Assembly (NCBI GenBank): GCA_018136815.1
Contig: CM030931.1
Location: forward strand, 2,719,801-2,783,800
Origin: Isochrysis galbana
Lineage: Eukaryota > Haptophyta > Isochrysidales > Isochrysidaceae
Direction: 5' to 3'
Length of the DNA stretch: 64,000 nt
Numbering within the stretch: the stretch's first letter is position 1; each line of letters starts with the position of its first letter. The notes below the pieces were generated by a model that did not search any database, was not told the origin of the DNA, and saw only the letters and a list, made by a program, of their open reading frames with translations. Shown here piece by piece: positions 20,716-31,460 of the stretch. Both the position numbers and the translations under genes were made by a program.

Positions 20716-21318
20716 TACATATCACATATACATTCTTGCCCTAACTAATTTTCATTTTGCGGGGCGGATTTTGCATGCGAAGGCGAACGAGAACGAGACG
20801 TCTTGCGCGACTGTTTAGGTTGGTGTTGCTGCGATTATGTGTTGTTTTGGCAGCCGCATGGCATGCGCGAAGGTGCCATGGGCCCGTGCCCGCAACTGGC
20901 GCGCATCCATCTATTGGTCAATTGGTGATTGGCGGCACACATAGATTGATGCACCATGCACACCTGAGTCTTCTACACACAAAAGTGAATCTCGATCGTG
21001 ATCAACGGCATTGGCATAAATAACGTAAGCGGGCTGCCGAAAGTTGCATACGCCTAGTTAGATACTCATTGCAATGTTGCACTAGTTGCGTATGCAAACA
21101 CACAGAGAATGACTGCCGAGACAAACAGTAGCTGGACACATATCTCTAGCTCAGAGAAAAGCACAAGACATCATGAAGGCTTCCGGGATCATGCCGTTGG
21201 CTTAAGACAAGACCCTACATTGGATTGGTACCTCAGTTTGAATCACAATCAGTGAATCAAGTGACAACGAATACAATGTCAAATGAGATTTGTGAGAACG
21301 CCTTTCAGCGAATGTAGC
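20716..21318. other. Intergenic, no gene seen
   Basis: A basic 88-codon frame at 20757-21023 has no recognisable family. The rest is unremarkable and probably includes the 3' flank of the Rieske-fold gene. Confidence 0.4.
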
Positions 21319-22135
21319 TCACTCCATAATGGTGTTATCCGGCAGGCGCACAAAAATGTTGCCAGACTTCGATATGCGCGTTGGCAAGGACGCAAGGCGC
21401 TGAGGACCTTTCTTTTCGTTGGCCTGCTTCGCCACCCACCTCACCGGATTGTTGCCTGGCAAGAAGTCTATCGTCTCACCCGTCTCCAAGCTATATTTCG
21501 TACCGCAGCACCCACATGTGACCGCCTGCGGGTCAGTGCCGCTCGCAGCAGAATATTGGGCCTGGGTAAGCGGAAACTGGCAGGTACGGCAAGCTCCATC
21601 AATGGCAAAAACCTTATCGGTCAAACCAGCATCTGCATCGGAAGCAGTTGGCTCACCACGAACTAGGCACCAGATGTACATGGCTCCCTCACGGAACCCA
21701 GTAGGAGTCATGCTGCCGGGCGCGCGGCCAGCCTCAACAGCTTTCGCTGAGCCAAGAGTGGGGACGAGATCGGACACCTTGCCCACCTTTGCCCACTCTT
21801 TCCTATCTTGGAAATCGCGGTCCATCATGCGCTTCTTCACGCCAGTATTGACCTGCGCAAATAAGGGGGAAATGACCGAGGAGCGGGAGGTTACAATAGT
21901 GCAGGGAAGGGGTATTCTCACGATGCTGGTAAAAGTCCAGGAGTCAGACATGCGCGCGAGGCCGCTCGCATACCATGCTGCCTGGCTGCATTGTCGCCTT
22001 CTTGGGCATGCCACGCGAGGGCCTCCCCTTCATCACGATGTCTCTGGAACGGATAGTGGAGGCCGTCTGTACTGGGGCGATGGGGCTAGGAAGGAGCGCC
22101 GCCGCCGCGAGCAGGTTGAGCGCGAGAACCAACAT
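21319..22135 (-). CDS. Rieske-fold plastid protein with an all-cysteine ligand set
   Basis: Exons 21974-22135 and 21319-21852 give 231 residues; the GT-AG intron is in phase. The first 20 residues are a signal peptide (LVLALNLLAAAALLP), followed by a basic Ser/Arg segment, which together make a bipartite complex-plastid leader. The rest has the layout of a Rieske domain: two metal-binding loops about 25 residues apart and a C-terminal strand IFVRLPD. Normal Rieske loops are C-x-H and C-x2-H. Here they read C142-R-T-C145 and C167-G-C-C170 followed by GTKYSLETGE. The His ligands are thus replaced by Cys, giving a possible four-Cys site (2Fe-2S or zinc) or a structural relic. It recalls the photosystem II factor PSB33/TEF5, a Rieske-like thylakoid protein, but I am not certain of that link. 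Confidence 0.75.
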
Positions 22136-22586
22136 GAATAAAGAGCGGGAGGAAAAAGAGTTGGGGAGGGGGTGGGGGGGGGAGGGGGCTCGCTGGGCTG
22201 CGCGAGCGACGCTTCTCCACTCGCCGCCCTTAGTTCCGCTGCCCAGAACGCGAAGGTTCCATGACTTTGCCCTTATCCCAGTGTGGCATCCTTTTATTTT
22301 TGAGATTCCTTCCATAGGCTTTCTACTTTCTAGTCGCAAGCCTACAGTATGGGTGCACCATTAAGAAGTCGGGGAAAAAGGTCTCTTAGCCTTTCTTATG
22401 AGATTCCAAAACTGGGCCCTCCTTCTTATTCGGAGCGGCGAAGTCGACGTATGTTTACTTCTTATTTCTTATCGCCCACCAGAAATAGTACATAGTACTT
22501 CTTACTTCTTCTCCTCCCCCCTTCCTCCCCCTCCCCCCCCCCCCCCCCCCGCGCGCGACGCGCGACGCGCGACAGCGACAGCCACG

Positions 22587-22691
22587 ATGTCGCTTCCCCA
22601 GAAGATGGCAGTCCTGCGCGCCAGGCGGCGCAAAGTTCATGGCAATGTTGTCAATGTCGTGGCGCACTACGAGATTTTGATGGTTCACATG
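22587..22691 (+). CDS. Possible first exon of an interrupted gene
   Basis: A 35-codon frame from an ATG (22587), basic (LRARRRKVHG), ending exactly at a GTAATC that could be a 5' splice site. A C-rich tract (22528-22551) precedes it, as at other starts in this window. It is divergent from the Rieske-fold gene. No continuation is seen: within 300 bp the sequence runs into the LINE copy at 22955. It may be a gene severed by the insertion, or nothing. Confidence 0.25.
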
Positions 22692-22954
22692 GTAATCATT
22701 TCTTGGAGATGTCCATGTATGGAGTCGACGCAACCTCGGGTTGGGTGCTACTGGAACCGGATGCCGCTGATGGGGAGATGGGGAGATGGTATTCGGCGAA
22801 GAGAGAGAGGGGGAGAGTAGTGACAGTGACGAGCATGAATGAGTGTATGGGTGGTAGCTGTGAGAGGCGAATGGCAATGGGTGTGTGAGTAGTGAGTATC
22901 CCAAGCAACAGTGTATGTATGTATACGTCTATACTCTATACAACAACAAAAAAA

Positions 22955-24626
22955 AAGAACTGAAGATTCAGGGCTACACACCTATCGCTACTCGGTCTCT
23001 AACTCCCCATAGCGGACATCGCCCTTTTCATCCCCTCTCTCCGTTTCCTCCCCTTCCCCCCCTCGTTCCTTTATCTTCGGTGTCGGGGGTGCGGCCCTGG
23101 TACACTACCATGGGCCCGGTTACGGACGCGTGTTCAGGGCAGGCCTATTGTATAATTCACTTGTGGCATTTTTCTCTCGTTCGTCCTTGTGGTGCTCACG
23201 TGACTTGGAGAGTGTTTAGGGTTTGTGTTTAGCTCCATCTGAGCTCGAATTCTGCGTTGTTTGGTTAGTGGTTTGCTTGATTTGGCTCCGAGCCCGCCTC
23301 CGAGGCGTTTTTTACCACGTATTCTACCCCTAGCCGTGAGGCTAGCGTCAGCAGTTCCGCGCTGGGAATGGGGTTACCTTTGTTATCCGATTCGTACAGG
23401 GGTCTCAACGCGCTCAAGTCGATTCTCTTTTTGGGTTGTCGTCCCAAGCCTGCTTGGGCGGTCCTCGATGAGTCCGTCGAGTTCACGAAGATGAAGGCGC
23501 AGCATAGTTTCGTAAATCTTTCTATGATGCGAATTAGCACCGATTCTTCCGAGAAGACGGCATTGTCGTAATGTATTCTGTAGAAGTCCGTGATGATGTA
23601 TCTCCATGCCAGCAGGTATAGTATGGGGAGTGCTTTGGGGCACGTGCCATCGGGACAAAGGAAGAGTCTTCCGATTGCTATTTCCTCCCTCGTCGTATCG
23701 AATCGTCGAGGGTGTCTTGCTATCACATCTAGAGCGTCGAAGATGGTCGTTAAACGCGAGCATTCCCCCAAGTGGGTGGAGGTCTCGTCCGCTTCCTTGC
23801 AGAAACGGCATGTGCTTTCTCGGTCCGCGAATCTGTTTGCCGTGGCGATGCGCCTGTGCGTGATGTGCTTGTAGTGGAGGTGCGTGTCTCTCGCCGTAAG
23901 CATGGGCGAGGTGTATATGTCAGCAAGGTGCGCCCATACGTTGTCTGGTAGCCGAAGTCTTTTTGCCCAGTTTTCCGGGCCTGTGAGACGTCGGCGTTTG
24001 TTCTCGGCCTTTTGTAAGGCTTTCGTTAGGTGTTTCACTTCTGTTTTGTCTAGTTTTGTTTTGCCGTCGAGTGTGTATTCGTCTGGGAGTGGGTACTCCA
24101 TCCTTTTGTTTGACTTGTAGCCCTCTCCCCACTTTGCCGGTGGGGTCGGGTCCAGGTTCGTTGGTTCGCTCGTCGCGCGGTCTCCTATAATCGGGGTGCC
24201 TAGATACGAGAGTTCTACTTCGTACCACGTGTTGTTTTCTTTGGCAAAGTATTCGCCGTCTTGCGTGATGTGGATTGTCGTCTTGGGTACTTCTGCGTTC
24301 GGGTACTCAGTGTTCGAGTCTTCGCTATTTTGGGCTACCGTGCCGCTTTGGGGTGCCGTTCCCATTACATGCTGCGCGTGTTTTCTTACTTGTTCCCACG
24401 TTTTTAAAAATTTGTCCCTTGGGATGTATTCACCCTTAAAGCGGATGTATGTATCGTTGCTACTTAAATATTGTTCACAATCTTCCTCGGTAAACATTAC
24501 CGTGCATGCGAAATCTTTGTATATGTTGTGTACGACATTGCACTTTAGTTTGCTCCAAAGCTCAGCCCATAGGGGGCTCATGCTTGGACCGTCTTGCGTC
24601 GGGTTACTCCAAATGGGCTGAGACAT
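22955..24626 (-). mobile_element. LINE copy (b) with intact 453-residue C-terminal ORF
   Basis: Minus-strand ORF 24626-23265 starts at an ATG and is uninterrupted. It lacks reverse-transcriptase motifs and corresponds to the region after RT in a non-LTR ORF2. Residues 255-290 read ITHRRIATANRFADRE then a C273-x2-C276-x8-H285-x3-C289 zinc finger (CRFCKEADETSTHLGEC), the zf-RVT type common at LINE C-termini. A conserved LLAWRYIITDFYRIHYD helix follows, and the C-terminus has GRQPKKRIDLSAL. The 3' UTR (23264-22955) ends in an A/T run with CCCTGAATCTTCAG before it. The copy is 5'-truncated. Confidence 0.8.
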
Positions 24627-24732
24627 GGCTCCCTCCCTGCTAAGTTTTAGCGGGGTTAGGCGTAGCGATCTTATGACAGTGAGCCACGAACATTCGGCAG
24701 CACCTTGACAGATTGCTGCCGAGGTCCGGCGC

Positions 24733-24951
24733 GAAACTCTTACCAGGTCCTAGAAATCTCGACGGCGTGCACATCCAGACGAATGTTCCATACGCACGCA
24801 CGGCGCCCCCACGCGGGGGACGCGCGTCTTGTGCACGCCGTGCGCATGTCGAAGTGATTGCGACTCATCACATCCTTCCCATGTTTAAACTCGTGCTTTA
24901 CAATCAAAAGCCTCAAAACTTTCACATGGTCCTCTTTCGACGGAACGCCAC
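24733..24951 (-). mobile_element. Solo end of the GTCGCGTTCC TIR family
   Basis: The right edge, read on the minus strand, is GTGGCGTTCCGTCGAAAGAG, matching the 11626 end. Inward lie a spacer, then GATGTGATGAGTCGCAATCAC and the subterminal words GCACGGCGTGCACAAG and GCGTGCGTATGG with a CG-rich hairpin. The opposite end is missing. This shows the family has more than the two large copies. Confidence 0.65.
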
Positions 24952-24954
24952 TTG

Positions 24955-25175
24955 GGGAGGAGGAGGAGGGGTTGGAGCAATGGGCTGGCTCTTGAGGGCC
25001 AGGGAGTGAAAGACAAGCGAGCCTGTGGGGAGGGGAATGGGCCAGGAGGGCATTCTTCTCTTGGCATGCCAGGAGCCAGGAGGGTGGGTAGTTCCTCCTC
25101 CCCCACCGCAGGCGGGGAGAGGTAGAGAAGGGGGGGGGGCTCGTCCCTCCCATAGGTCAACCAAGTATACGCTTT
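24955..25175 (-). mobile_element. SINE-like retroposon, partial copy A
   Basis: Read on the minus strand it begins with a diverged TATACTTGGTTGACC head, followed by the GAGCCCCCCCC block, GGAGGAACTACCC and CTCCTGGC words shared with the full copies at 57648-58405 and 61964-62723. It is truncated at the TIR solo end. Confidence 0.6.
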
Positions 25176-25322
25176 GTTCAGTAGTATACAAATATTTAGC
25201 GCATGTTGCGAGCGCGGCCGTACATCACCAGAGAAGTTTTTACAGCGCATTGACGTTTGTAAACGCGCAATGGCACTTGTCTTGCATCTTGCGCATTGAC
25301 GCATTTAGAATTTGGGGTCAAC

Positions 25323-26194
25323 ACACCTAGGAGAGTGCCCGCGGCTAACGAACATTTTCGATGCCCTGGATACACTGGCCCGACATCCGAGCACGCCGGA
25401 TAAACGACGCGAGCAAATCATTATAGACAAGCTCTTCATACACCCAAGCGGCCCATGTCCTAAGGCACTAGCAACGCTGTATATGCTCGCATGGAGATAC
25501 ATCATAACGGACTTCTACAGGATATACTACGACAACGCCACGTTCTCAGAAGAATCAGTGCTAATACGCACATTGGATACGCACATTGGAGAGATTCATC
25601 AAACTGAGCAAGGCGCTATCATTCGCCAACTCAACGGACTCCGCGCGAACCGCCCAGGTGGGCATGGGGAGACAACCCAAAAAGAGGATAGATTTGGCCG
25701 ACATCCGGCCACTATACGAACTAGACAATAAGAACGAATTGACCCCCAACGCGGAGTTCGTATCCCTAGCTAGAAAGCTAGGAGCAGAGCACCTAGTAGA
25801 GGCAGAAACCACGAAGCATACGAGATAGATGCGACTAAAACGCCGATGCACCACCCTTGGGGTGACCACACCATGAGATGCCCGCTATACCCAGCCAACA
25901 TGAATCCAAAAGGCCTGCCCGGACCCCACACCCAAAACCGGGCCCTAGGTAGTGTACTAGGGCCGCACCCCCGACACCAAAGACAAAGGAATGAGGGGGG
26001 GAAGGCAAGGGGACGGAGAAAGGGAAATAAGGGCGCTGGCTGATGTGCAATAGCAGTGGTATGCGCTGTCTAGCGTTAGGAGGGGACGGAGAAAGGGAAA
26101 TAAGGGCGCTGGCTGATGTGCAATAGCAGTGGTATGCGCTGTCTAGCGTGAGGTGTGGAGCCCTGAACCTTCACCTTCACATCTTTTTTTTTTT
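25323..26194 (+). mobile_element. LINE copy (c), 5'-truncated, with target-site duplication
   Basis: Flanked by a perfect 17-bp direct repeat TAGAATTTGGGGTCAAC (25306-25322 and 26195-26211), the mark of target-primed reverse transcription. Inside, the plus strand encodes HLGECPRLTNIFDALDTLAR then LAWRYIITDFYRIYYD, homologous to residues 285-400 of copy (b). The 3' UTR has a roughly 68-74-bp tandem duplication (26015-26082, 26083-26150) and ends CCCTGAACCTTCACC plus a T run. The coding frame is disturbed. Confidence 0.85.
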
Positions 26195-26429
26195 TAGAAT
26201 TTGGGGTCAACGATGAACTAAACATCTCACAGCGTGCGCCATGACGTGTATCACGGGCAGCGAGTAACGATCATGTTGATCGATTGCTCGATGATTACTG
26301 ATAAAAGGTGAATTACATCGGCAAGCAAGCTCACCAAGATGGCTCGTGGTGCCTGAGCCCTTAGCACAATGGTGTGATTTGAAGATGAGGACAACAATGC
26401 CTTCCGTCAGCGTGGCATAGCTGAGTGCT

Positions 26430-27221
26430 TTATTTTGGCTCGTCATCTCCTGATCCCTTACCCCTGCCCCTACCTCCATCCAGGTTGCTGCGCTCGCGGA
26501 TCATGGAGAGTAGCAAGTCATCTCCGGATTTACTGCGCTCATCTCCAATGCTGGTACGGTCCAGAGCACGCCGTGTGTTGGCAGCTAATGATGCTCGTAG
26601 AGACTGCGCGCCAATGCCCTTCCACGAACCATCCTCAGCGAACCAGTGCTTGGGATATGGAAGTCCCATGTCGCGAGCTTCCTCGGCGAAGCGTCGCAGG
26701 AGCTGCTGCTGCGCCCGCATGCGGCTTCCTTTGCCATCATCTGCAGGGGCAGCACCAAGAGCAGCCGCAACTTTCCGAGCAGTCTGAGTCTCAAGCTCCT
26801 CCACACTGGCCTCTCGGTCCTGCTCTGCTTTCACTGCACGGTAAGCTTCATCTGGGTCTATTCCCTTCTCGATGAGTCCCATTTGCTTCTTCACGAAAAC
26901 GTCGCCAGGGTGCTCCCTCAACTCCGCAGGAATTGAATCCTCCTCAAGGAAGAGGGCCTTTGGCACCATTGTAGCGGCAGGATTGCGGCGTAGCCACTCA
27001 CGACGGAGTTCGTCCTCAGGAAAAACCAGATTCTTCGGTCGATCGACCTGAAGCCTTGGCGGCGGCGGATGTGCAAGCGCCGCATCATACCACACAGGTC
27101 TTGGAATAACGTTGCCCTCAACAAGGCGCTCTACGCGCTGCAGGAGCGTTGTTCGCACTTTCCTCCCGGAAACCATCGGCTTCAGGCCACGCGGCACATG
27201 CCATTTCTTCACGGTCGGCAT
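26430..27221 (-). CDS. Mitochondrial small-subunit ribosomal protein mS23 (Rsm25/MRPS23)
   Basis: A single-exon gene of 263 residues from an ATG (27221). The first 150 residues follow the mS23 plan: a leading VRTTLLQRVERLVEGNVIPRP segment, WYDAALAHPPPP, the RPKNLVFPEDELRREWLRRNP block, then PKALFLEED and a long charged helix (DEAYRAVKAEQDREASVEE). mS23 sits in the body of the mitochondrial 28S-type subunit. The C-terminal 110 residues are a lineage-specific basic and acidic extension with GLPYPKHWFAEDGSWKG and a Gly/Arg/Asp-rich end. No classic presequence is visible beyond the basic N-terminus. Confidence 0.8.
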   Translation of the reverse strand: MPTVKKWHVPRGLKPMVSGRKVRTTLLQRVERLVEGNVIPRPVWYDAALAHPPPPRLQVDRPKNLVFPEDELRREWLRRNPAATMVPKALFLEEDSIPAELREHPGDVFVKKQMGLIEKGIDPDEAYRAVKAEQDREASVEELETQTARKVAAALGAAPADDGKGSRMRAQQQLLRRFAEEARDMGLPYPKHWFAEDGSWKGIGAQSLRASLAANTRRALDRTSIGDERSKSGDDLLLSMIRERSNLDGGRGRGKGSGDDEPK

Positions 27222-27444
27222 GACCCCCGAGTTGGCGCTAGGGACGAGCCTTGAGCACGTGCAGAAAGGAAGAGAGAGAAGGGTAGCAAGCAGGGATGCC
27301 CCGCCTAGGCGCGCCGCGCACGCCCCACGCCCGAGAGGATCACCCTGTCTAGCCTGAGTTGTTTTGTAGGAGTGGATCTACTCCTCCGGAGTACGGTGTG
27401 GCAACGTGGTATCGTCACCGACTCGTTTCGCTAGCTAGCCTCCA

Positions 27445-28014
27445 ATGGTTACTCTGATCTACACCGCTCTTCTCACAGTCACTGGGCCCAATATAGGCTG
27501 GGCCAAACATGGTACCCCCGCCGAGAGGGCGCGATTGAGCGCGCGCACCCCAGGTCTCTTCACCCAACACAAGGTTGGACCAATCCCAGAAACCGAACAC
27601 CTTTCCACCTCCAAAGGTTTGTTCAACCCCAACCGCCAAATCCAGCTCAAGGGAGCGGATGTTGGCTCTCAGACCCAGGAATGGGTCCAACAAGCACTGT
27701 CACAACCCTCGCACGGTCAACACTACGAATTCTCCGACGCACTGAGCCTCAAGACCTTTCCAAAACCATCTCTGGTTGACGGTGACCAATTGCAGCTTTT
27801 CCCACAGTATGAAGGCTTCTGTGATGGCACTACGGAGAATTCGGTAACCGCGGCCTACTGGTCGGTCTCTTTGGAACGTACGCTCACCGCCGAAGGAGTG
27901 TGGGTCGAGTATCACTTTCGCACGCTATACCTTTTGCTGCAGCTTCCATTGGGTTGTGAGACCAAAAGCGTTCAATTATCCCCATCCCTGCTAACACCTT
28001 TCATTGTCACCTGA
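27445..28014 (+). CDS. Unidentified ORF, 189 codons
   Basis: An ATG-initiated open frame without recognisable domains. Composition is balanced rather than low-complexity, which supports coding weakly. Its last 50 bases (AAAAGCGTTCAATTATCCCC and neighbours) recur inverted at about 61770-61806, so the 3' part at least belongs to a repeat. The gene may be element-derived or spurious. Confidence 0.3.
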   Translation: MVTLIYTALLTVTGPNIGWAKHGTPAERARLSARTPGLFTQHKVGPIPETEHLSTSKGLFNPNRQIQLKGADVGSQTQEWVQQALSQPSHGQHYEFSDALSLKTFPKPSLVDGDQLQLFPQYEGFCDGTTENSVTAAYWSVSLERTLTAEGVWVEYHFRTLYLLLQLPLGCETKSVQLSPSLLTPFIVT

Positions 28015-28420
28015 AGGTGACTTGACTCAACTTGACACTTCACATGTTGAAACACACACGTAGTCTGACTCCATTCACTCGATTTGGGGCAGGGTCGATA
28101 TCTCGTTGAAATCACGATATCTCATGATATCCCATAGAAGATTGGCTACGTTGTACGAGCAGCGAGCCCCTCCACTATTCCCCCTCCGGAGCCTAGATCA
28201 CCGAGGGAGTCCATCCCTGGTGAATCCAGCAGCAGAGGCATGTTGGTTTCCCTCCCCAAAAAATTGATCGACTTCCTTTGAAAGCGATCTGGTGCGCGCT
28301 TTCAGAACTGCCCTTGCTTGGATCTGCTCTTACAAAATATGGGCACCTGTGTGGCACATCCAAATTCAGGCACTGAGGAATTCCACATACCCTAGCAAGG
28401 GGGGAGCCGACGGACCATGT
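28015..28420. other. Intergenic
   Basis: Contains short ATCTCG/GATATC-rich palindromic words (28098-28130). No gene recognised. Confidence 0.35.
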
Positions 28421-28439
28421 TGTGCACTCTCTCCCTTCT

Positions 28440-28515
28440 CCACCAACCATATTGGACACCGATCGTGATGAACTAGTGTGCATGCAAATGCTTCTCGCTG
28501 GATTTCAAGGGATGT
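28440..28515 (+). other. Conserved peptide module, copy 2
   Basis: Plus frame reads LDTDRDELVCMQMLLAG followed by FQGMCHSH. Compare 12935-13035 on the minus strand. Of roughly 24 codons, most nucleotide differences are at third positions, consistent with selection on the protein. Confidence 0.5.
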
Positions 28516-28519
28516 GTCA

Positions 28520-29125
28520 TTCCCACGCCCGCGCTGGGCCTGCCCTCGAGCTGACTCCCCCTCTGTCCCTGGTCGCCAGGCATACAGGAGACTCTGGGCG
28601 GCTCCCATGGCCAGCGAGGCGAGCGTGGGAGAGGCAGGGGGGGCCGGGGGCTAAGTCCCAGCCTCCACTGCCCCCTGAGCTGCCCTTGCTGGCCCCCTGG
28701 GAGCCCCCAAAGGGCCCCTGAGAGCAGGCCAGGGCGCGCCGCATGGCGACGCGCCGCAGGGACGACGAAGGGAGAGAGTGGAGAGAGGGAGAGGGGGGGT
28801 TTTGCACCCCCCCCCGATCGATGGAATGCAGTGAGAAATGGAAATGGGCCCCGTTTGCGTTAGCAAACGGGTGAGGGGCGGCTGGCGACAGGAGGGAGAA
28901 GAGAAGGGAGTGGCTCAATGGCGAGGAGAGTATCCCAGGTGGCGCAGGCTACTCGAGTCGCAGTCATTTATTTCTCGAGGACCGCTCACGGCGCGAGCTG
29001 GTAAGGGTAAGGGCCGTTCTTCTTGGATTAGAGAGTTCCTCCCCCCCCCCCGGTGCTCTTTCCCGGAGAGTCGCCCGACGTAGGTCGGTCCGCCTCGATG
29101 GGTTTTCCCTCATTTTAACCTGTGG
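28520..29125 (+). mobile_element. SINE-like family, subfamily 2, copy 1
   Basis: Shares about 450 bp with 48380-48850: GGTCGCCAGGCA, GCTCCCATGGCCAGCGAGGC, TGAGCTGCCC, GGCGCGCCGCATGGCGACGC and a CCCGTTTGCGTTAGCAAACGGG hairpin (28850-28871). The middle block is also recognisable in the 57648 and 61964 elements (CCAGCCTCC..TGCCCCCTGAGCTG, GCGCGCC). The 3' part has CTCGAGGACCGCTCACGGCG and a C run. Confidence 0.6.
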
Positions 29126-29277
29126 GGGGTAAGAATGGGAGCCGGGGGCCTGCGAGGGGGGAGATGTGGAGGGGTGCATACGTGTATGTATCTGTGACAG
29201 CAACATGCGTCGAGGCGTACGGGCAGGTGCGCTAAGGGTTGTCGTGTTAGTACCAGGGCTAGTGAGAGTAGTGGTAC

Positions 29278-29403
29278 TAATGCTCAGTTATATTATTATC
29301 AGGCATGCCAGGAGCGTGGGTGGTTCCTCCCCCACGGCGGGGGAGGCGTGGAGAGGGGGGGGGGCTCCTGCCCCGCCATGCGTGAACCAAGTATAAACTT
29401 AGT
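29278..29403 (-). mobile_element. SINE-like retroposon, 5' fragment B
   Basis: On the minus strand it starts CAACTAAGTTTATACTTGG and continues through GGAGCCCCCCCC and GGAGGAACCACCC to CTCCTGGCATGCCTG, then stops. It matches the first 120 bp of the full-length copies. Confidence 0.7.
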
Positions 29404-29872
29404 TGCATTTCCACATGCTAATATTTGAACTCCTTTGTTCTCAGCTTGGCTCGCTCCCTTTGGCGCGAAACGCGGGAGGCGAGATGGCCGCCGCGCCGCC
29501 GCAGGCACACTACATAGGCCAGATGCGGCCGGTGGGCGACGCCGAGAGAGACCGGACGGAGACGGCGCCTCACGTCCGCGCGCAACTTTTGCCGTTGCTC
29601 GTCCCTTGCGAGCTAGTCTACGAGGGTGTGCACTCACCTGCACTTGCTGTAGCGCTCGCCACCTGAGGCCACCTGGCTGTGCTTCTGCGAGATCACAAGA
29701 AGTTGTGGTGGTGGTGGGGGGGGGGGGAAGAGGGTGCGGGGGGGGGGGCAGGGAACTGAGCTGAGCGCTCAGTCCGGTGCTGCAGGAAGCAATCGATCGA
29801 TCAGGTTGATCTCGCTCCTCAGCTCAGCTTCCCCGCCAGAAACTTTTGTGCCATCCGCCTGTTCTCAACCTC
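29404..29872. other. Upstream region of the zinc-binding gene
   Basis: No clear gene. It holds GT/G-rich runs (29702-29755) about 120-170 bp upstream of the next start. Confidence 0.4.
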
Positions 29873-30805
29873 ATGACAGCATCTTACGAACAGGTGACAA
29901 GGGTGAGCTCTCGCATCGGCCATTGGGCTGACTTTCTAATGGTCTCGGGCTCTACTTTCTAGGACTCAATGTGCATGAGCTCCGCTCCTCCATCGTGTGC
30001 CCCCTTAGGTGCAGCCACTTCTTCAAGCACAGTAACAACTGAGGTCTCTCAAACTCCATTGGCCATGAGTGCTCATCATGTGGTACATGCTCCAGGCAGC
30101 CAGAATGAGGTCAATAATGAGGCCGAGCACACGGTTTCTCCGAGCATCTACGGGGCATCCGGCCTAGCATCATCCGGTCAATCGCGCGGGAAACGTAACA
30201 AGGCAAAGGGCTTTGACAGATCAAACCATTTGAACACTTACTATGTCTGCACGGCATGTGGATGGTCGGGATCCTCCCGTCAACGGCACAATCGGCGCCA
30301 AAAGGTGAGGCCGAATTCGGATGTGCTGGGCTGGGTTATCGAGCATTATAGGCCTTCCTAGTTGGCATTGCATAGTCTAGACCAAGCATTGGCAGGCATG
30401 GCATCGACCCGCGTGTGCCCAACTTGGGAGACCAAGGTCGCCACAGCCTTGGGTAAGCCTTAGGGTTTTCGGAATTTGACTGAGAATGCCTCATCTGATT
30501 CCGTTGTACAGATCAAATGTAACTTCACGCCAAATAGACTCTTATACAGAATGGGTGAGGATCGGAGTCTTCGGGTGAAGGAGTATTTGGCAAAGGTCAC
30601 GCCGACACAGCGCGAGCACGGGTTAGCTCCCGATGGTGAATTGGTCGCCATGTCCCAGCAGAGGGATCGGATCTTTTTGACAATACCTGAGGGGCTATCC
30701 GAGGGAGACGCTTTCTCAGTAGCAATCGCAGCCAACGAAGCGATGCTTGTCACTGTCCCGATGGCCGCATCACCAGGCCAAGTGATCGAAGTGGTTCGCG
30801 CCTAG
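29873..30805 (+). CDS. Three-exon CCHC-type zinc-binding protein of unknown function
   Basis: Exons 29873-29893 (seven codons), 29963-30304 and 30512-30805 give 218 residues; both GT-AG introns are phase 0. Residues 10-85 are Ser/Thr/Ala-rich and disordered, with a basic GKRNKAK patch. A compact C103-x2-C106-x9-H116-x7-C124 motif (CTACGWSGSSRQRH...) spans the last splice junction and may bind zinc and nucleic acid. The C-terminal 90 residues end in FLTIPEGLSEGDAF and VTVPMAASPGQVIEVV, the repeated (V/I)P-x-G-x-x-(P/E)G fold unit seen in many uncharacterised algal proteins. The very short first exon rests on its perfect splice signals and is less certain than the other two. Confidence 0.65.
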
Positions 30806-31460
30806 GACCCTCCCTCAGAGCCTTTGATTTGAGGGCCTAAAAAAAGTAATATCGCGTCTTTGTGTTTATTTTGTCGTCGAATTCAATTAGCGATGAGTCG
30901 CGCGGGGAAGCAGAGGGGGCAGGGGAAAGGCAATCGCCGCGATTCAACAGCTGTTGGGCTTTCTTCCAAGGAGCGCACACGCACCTCACGGTTGGGGTTG
31001 GGCAGGTTTCCTTGTTGCCGCAGCGCGCACTTACACTTACAGGACACCAACTAAGTTTATACTTAGTTGACATGTGGGAGGCGCCTCGTGTCCTCCCCCT
31101 CGGATGGGGTATCAGTACTGCTAGGAGCTCTCAGTAATAGCAAGAGCAATAGCTGCAAACTGCCAAGTCACTATTAATAAGAAAATTTTGCAACTAGGAA
31201 TATGCCAGGAATATGGGTGAAGCTGCAATGCACGTGCATGCACGTGCAGGTGAAGAAACGATGGAAGTGGTGCGCTGGTTGGCCATTAGGCACCCCAAGG
31301 TCCAAGGTGGATGTTGAGGGTGCTGGTGCTGGTGTGGGGGAATTTCGAGTTGAAGTTGAGTGAGAGCAAAGAGTGAGAGAGAGTGATCAAGTGTCGTGGC
31401 ACACAACAACACATGTTACAAGTTACAAGGAATATATATGCTGCCCCCAAGGAGCCAACG
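30806..31460. other. Intergenic with a truncated SINE-like head
   Basis: At 31050-31075 the palindromic head AACTAAGTTTATACTTAGTT of the SINE-like family occurs followed by a short divergent remnant. Otherwise no gene found. Confidence 0.45.
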
